Assembly (NCBI GenBank): GCA_030840665.1
Contig: JAVEEB010000091.1
Span: forward strand, 1-5,431
Reading direction: 5' to 3'
Length of the DNA stretch: 5,431 nt
Source: Frankiaceae bacterium
GTDB taxonomy: Bacteria > Actinomycetota > Actinomycetes > JAVEEB01
The notes below the pieces were generated by a model that was not told where the DNA came from, did no database searches, and saw only the letters and a program-made list of their open reading frames with translations. The translations under genes were made by a program, and so were the position numbers. Positions 5,163 to 5,431 of the stretch are shown piece after piece (position 1 is the stretch's first letter; each line of letters begins with the position of its first letter).

Positions 5163-5431
5163 ATGACACATCGACAGTTCGTTCGATCCAGCACCACGGT
5201 CCTTGTCGCCGCAGCTCTCGCCTTTGCGTCGCTGCCGGCGACGGCAGCACAGGCGCACAGCGACGCCTCCAAGGGCGTTGTCTCGGCGAATCCGCACCAG
5301 TACGACCACGACGGCCACGACATTTGCGCCAGGCCGGCGAGACTGCTGGCCTCGGGGCTCAGCGGCGGATCGGGTAGCACGATCGGACCGGACGGTGCTC
5401 TCTACGTCACGGAAGGCGCGGCGGGTGAGGT
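5163..5431 (+). CDS. Secreted ScyD/ScyE-family protein, N-terminal part only (cut by window edge)
   Basis: ATG 5163 follows GAGGAG (5152-5157) by five bases. The frame is open to the window edge, giving 89 complete codons. Residues 1-31 are a clear Sec signal peptide: a basic start (H3, R4, R8), the hydrophobic core VLVAAALAFASL (13-24), and AQA before a likely cleavage at 31/32. After it comes a His/Asp-rich stretch, HQYDHDGHD (45-53), then C55. Residues 62-89 (LASGLSGGSGSTIGPDGALYVTEGAAGE) match the first blade of the ScyD/ScyE family, a beta-propeller-like extracellular fold. ScyD and ScyE were named from the cyanobacterial scytonemin cluster; actinobacterial members are common and of unknown function. 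An alternative is another secreted NHL/SMP-30-like propeller. The gene appears independently transcribed. Confidence 0.75.
   Translation, partial: MTHRQFVRSSTTVLVAAALAFASLPATAAQAHSDASKGVVSANPHQYDHDGHDICARPARLLASGLSGGSGSTIGPDGALYVTEGAAGE

Noticed and set aside
4961..5377. A 138-codon plus frame running into the ScyD-like gene
   Set aside because: It overlaps the well-supported signal-peptide gene in another frame, and its product is Arg/Ser-rich with no recognisable domain.

Overview
The window is GC-rich. Its coding frames prefer G or C at the third position, several genes start with GTG, and the gene families present (a NERD protein with an N-terminal zinc finger, an ECF41/SigJ sigma factor beside an epimerase, a secreted ScyD-like protein) are typical of a high-GC actinomycete. 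I cannot name the genus. No tRNA, rRNA, CRISPR array, transposase or integrase is visible.

Layout. (1) Positions 1-870, minus strand: a NERD (nuclease-related domain) protein with a CxxC/CxxC finger, cut by the left edge. (2) Positions 871-1009: a divergent intergenic region. (3) Positions 1010-2792, plus strand: two genes in tandem. The first makes a 123-residue protein of unknown function. The second makes a 440-residue caspase/legumain-like (clan CD) cysteine protease with a His-Gly / Glu-Gln-Cys-Tyr-Ser-Gly dyad. The small protein is a free-standing copy of the domain in front of the protease's catalytic domain: both carry ANW[S/G]HPCRY and PAL[W/F]PP[E/D][M/L]. I see this as the most interesting part of the window: a protease encoded with a detached relative of its own N-terminal domain. 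(4) Positions 2821-4787, plus strand: a compact ECF41 regulatory module. A textbook ECF41 promoter (TGTCACA, 16 bases, CGTC) stands before an NAD(P)-binding epimerase-like gene, followed directly by an ECF41 sigma factor with its fused SnoaL-like regulatory domain. The junction holds a 23-bp tandem duplication that places an 8-codon mini-ORF between the two genes, joined to each by a GTGA overlap. (5) Positions 4788-5162: non-coding or weakly coding, with a promoter-like pair, a leaderless-type 19-codon ORF and two perfect inverted repeats. (6) Positions 5163 to the right edge: the start of an exported ScyD/ScyE-family protein.

How the parts may work together. The ECF41 module is probably self-contained: the sigma factor is expected to drive the promoter in front of the epimerase and, by read-through, its own gene. 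The NERD gene and the protease pair are divergent neighbours and may or may not be one functional unit. A nuclease-like protein beside a caspase-like protease is reminiscent of bacterial conflict loci, but nothing in the sequence proves this.
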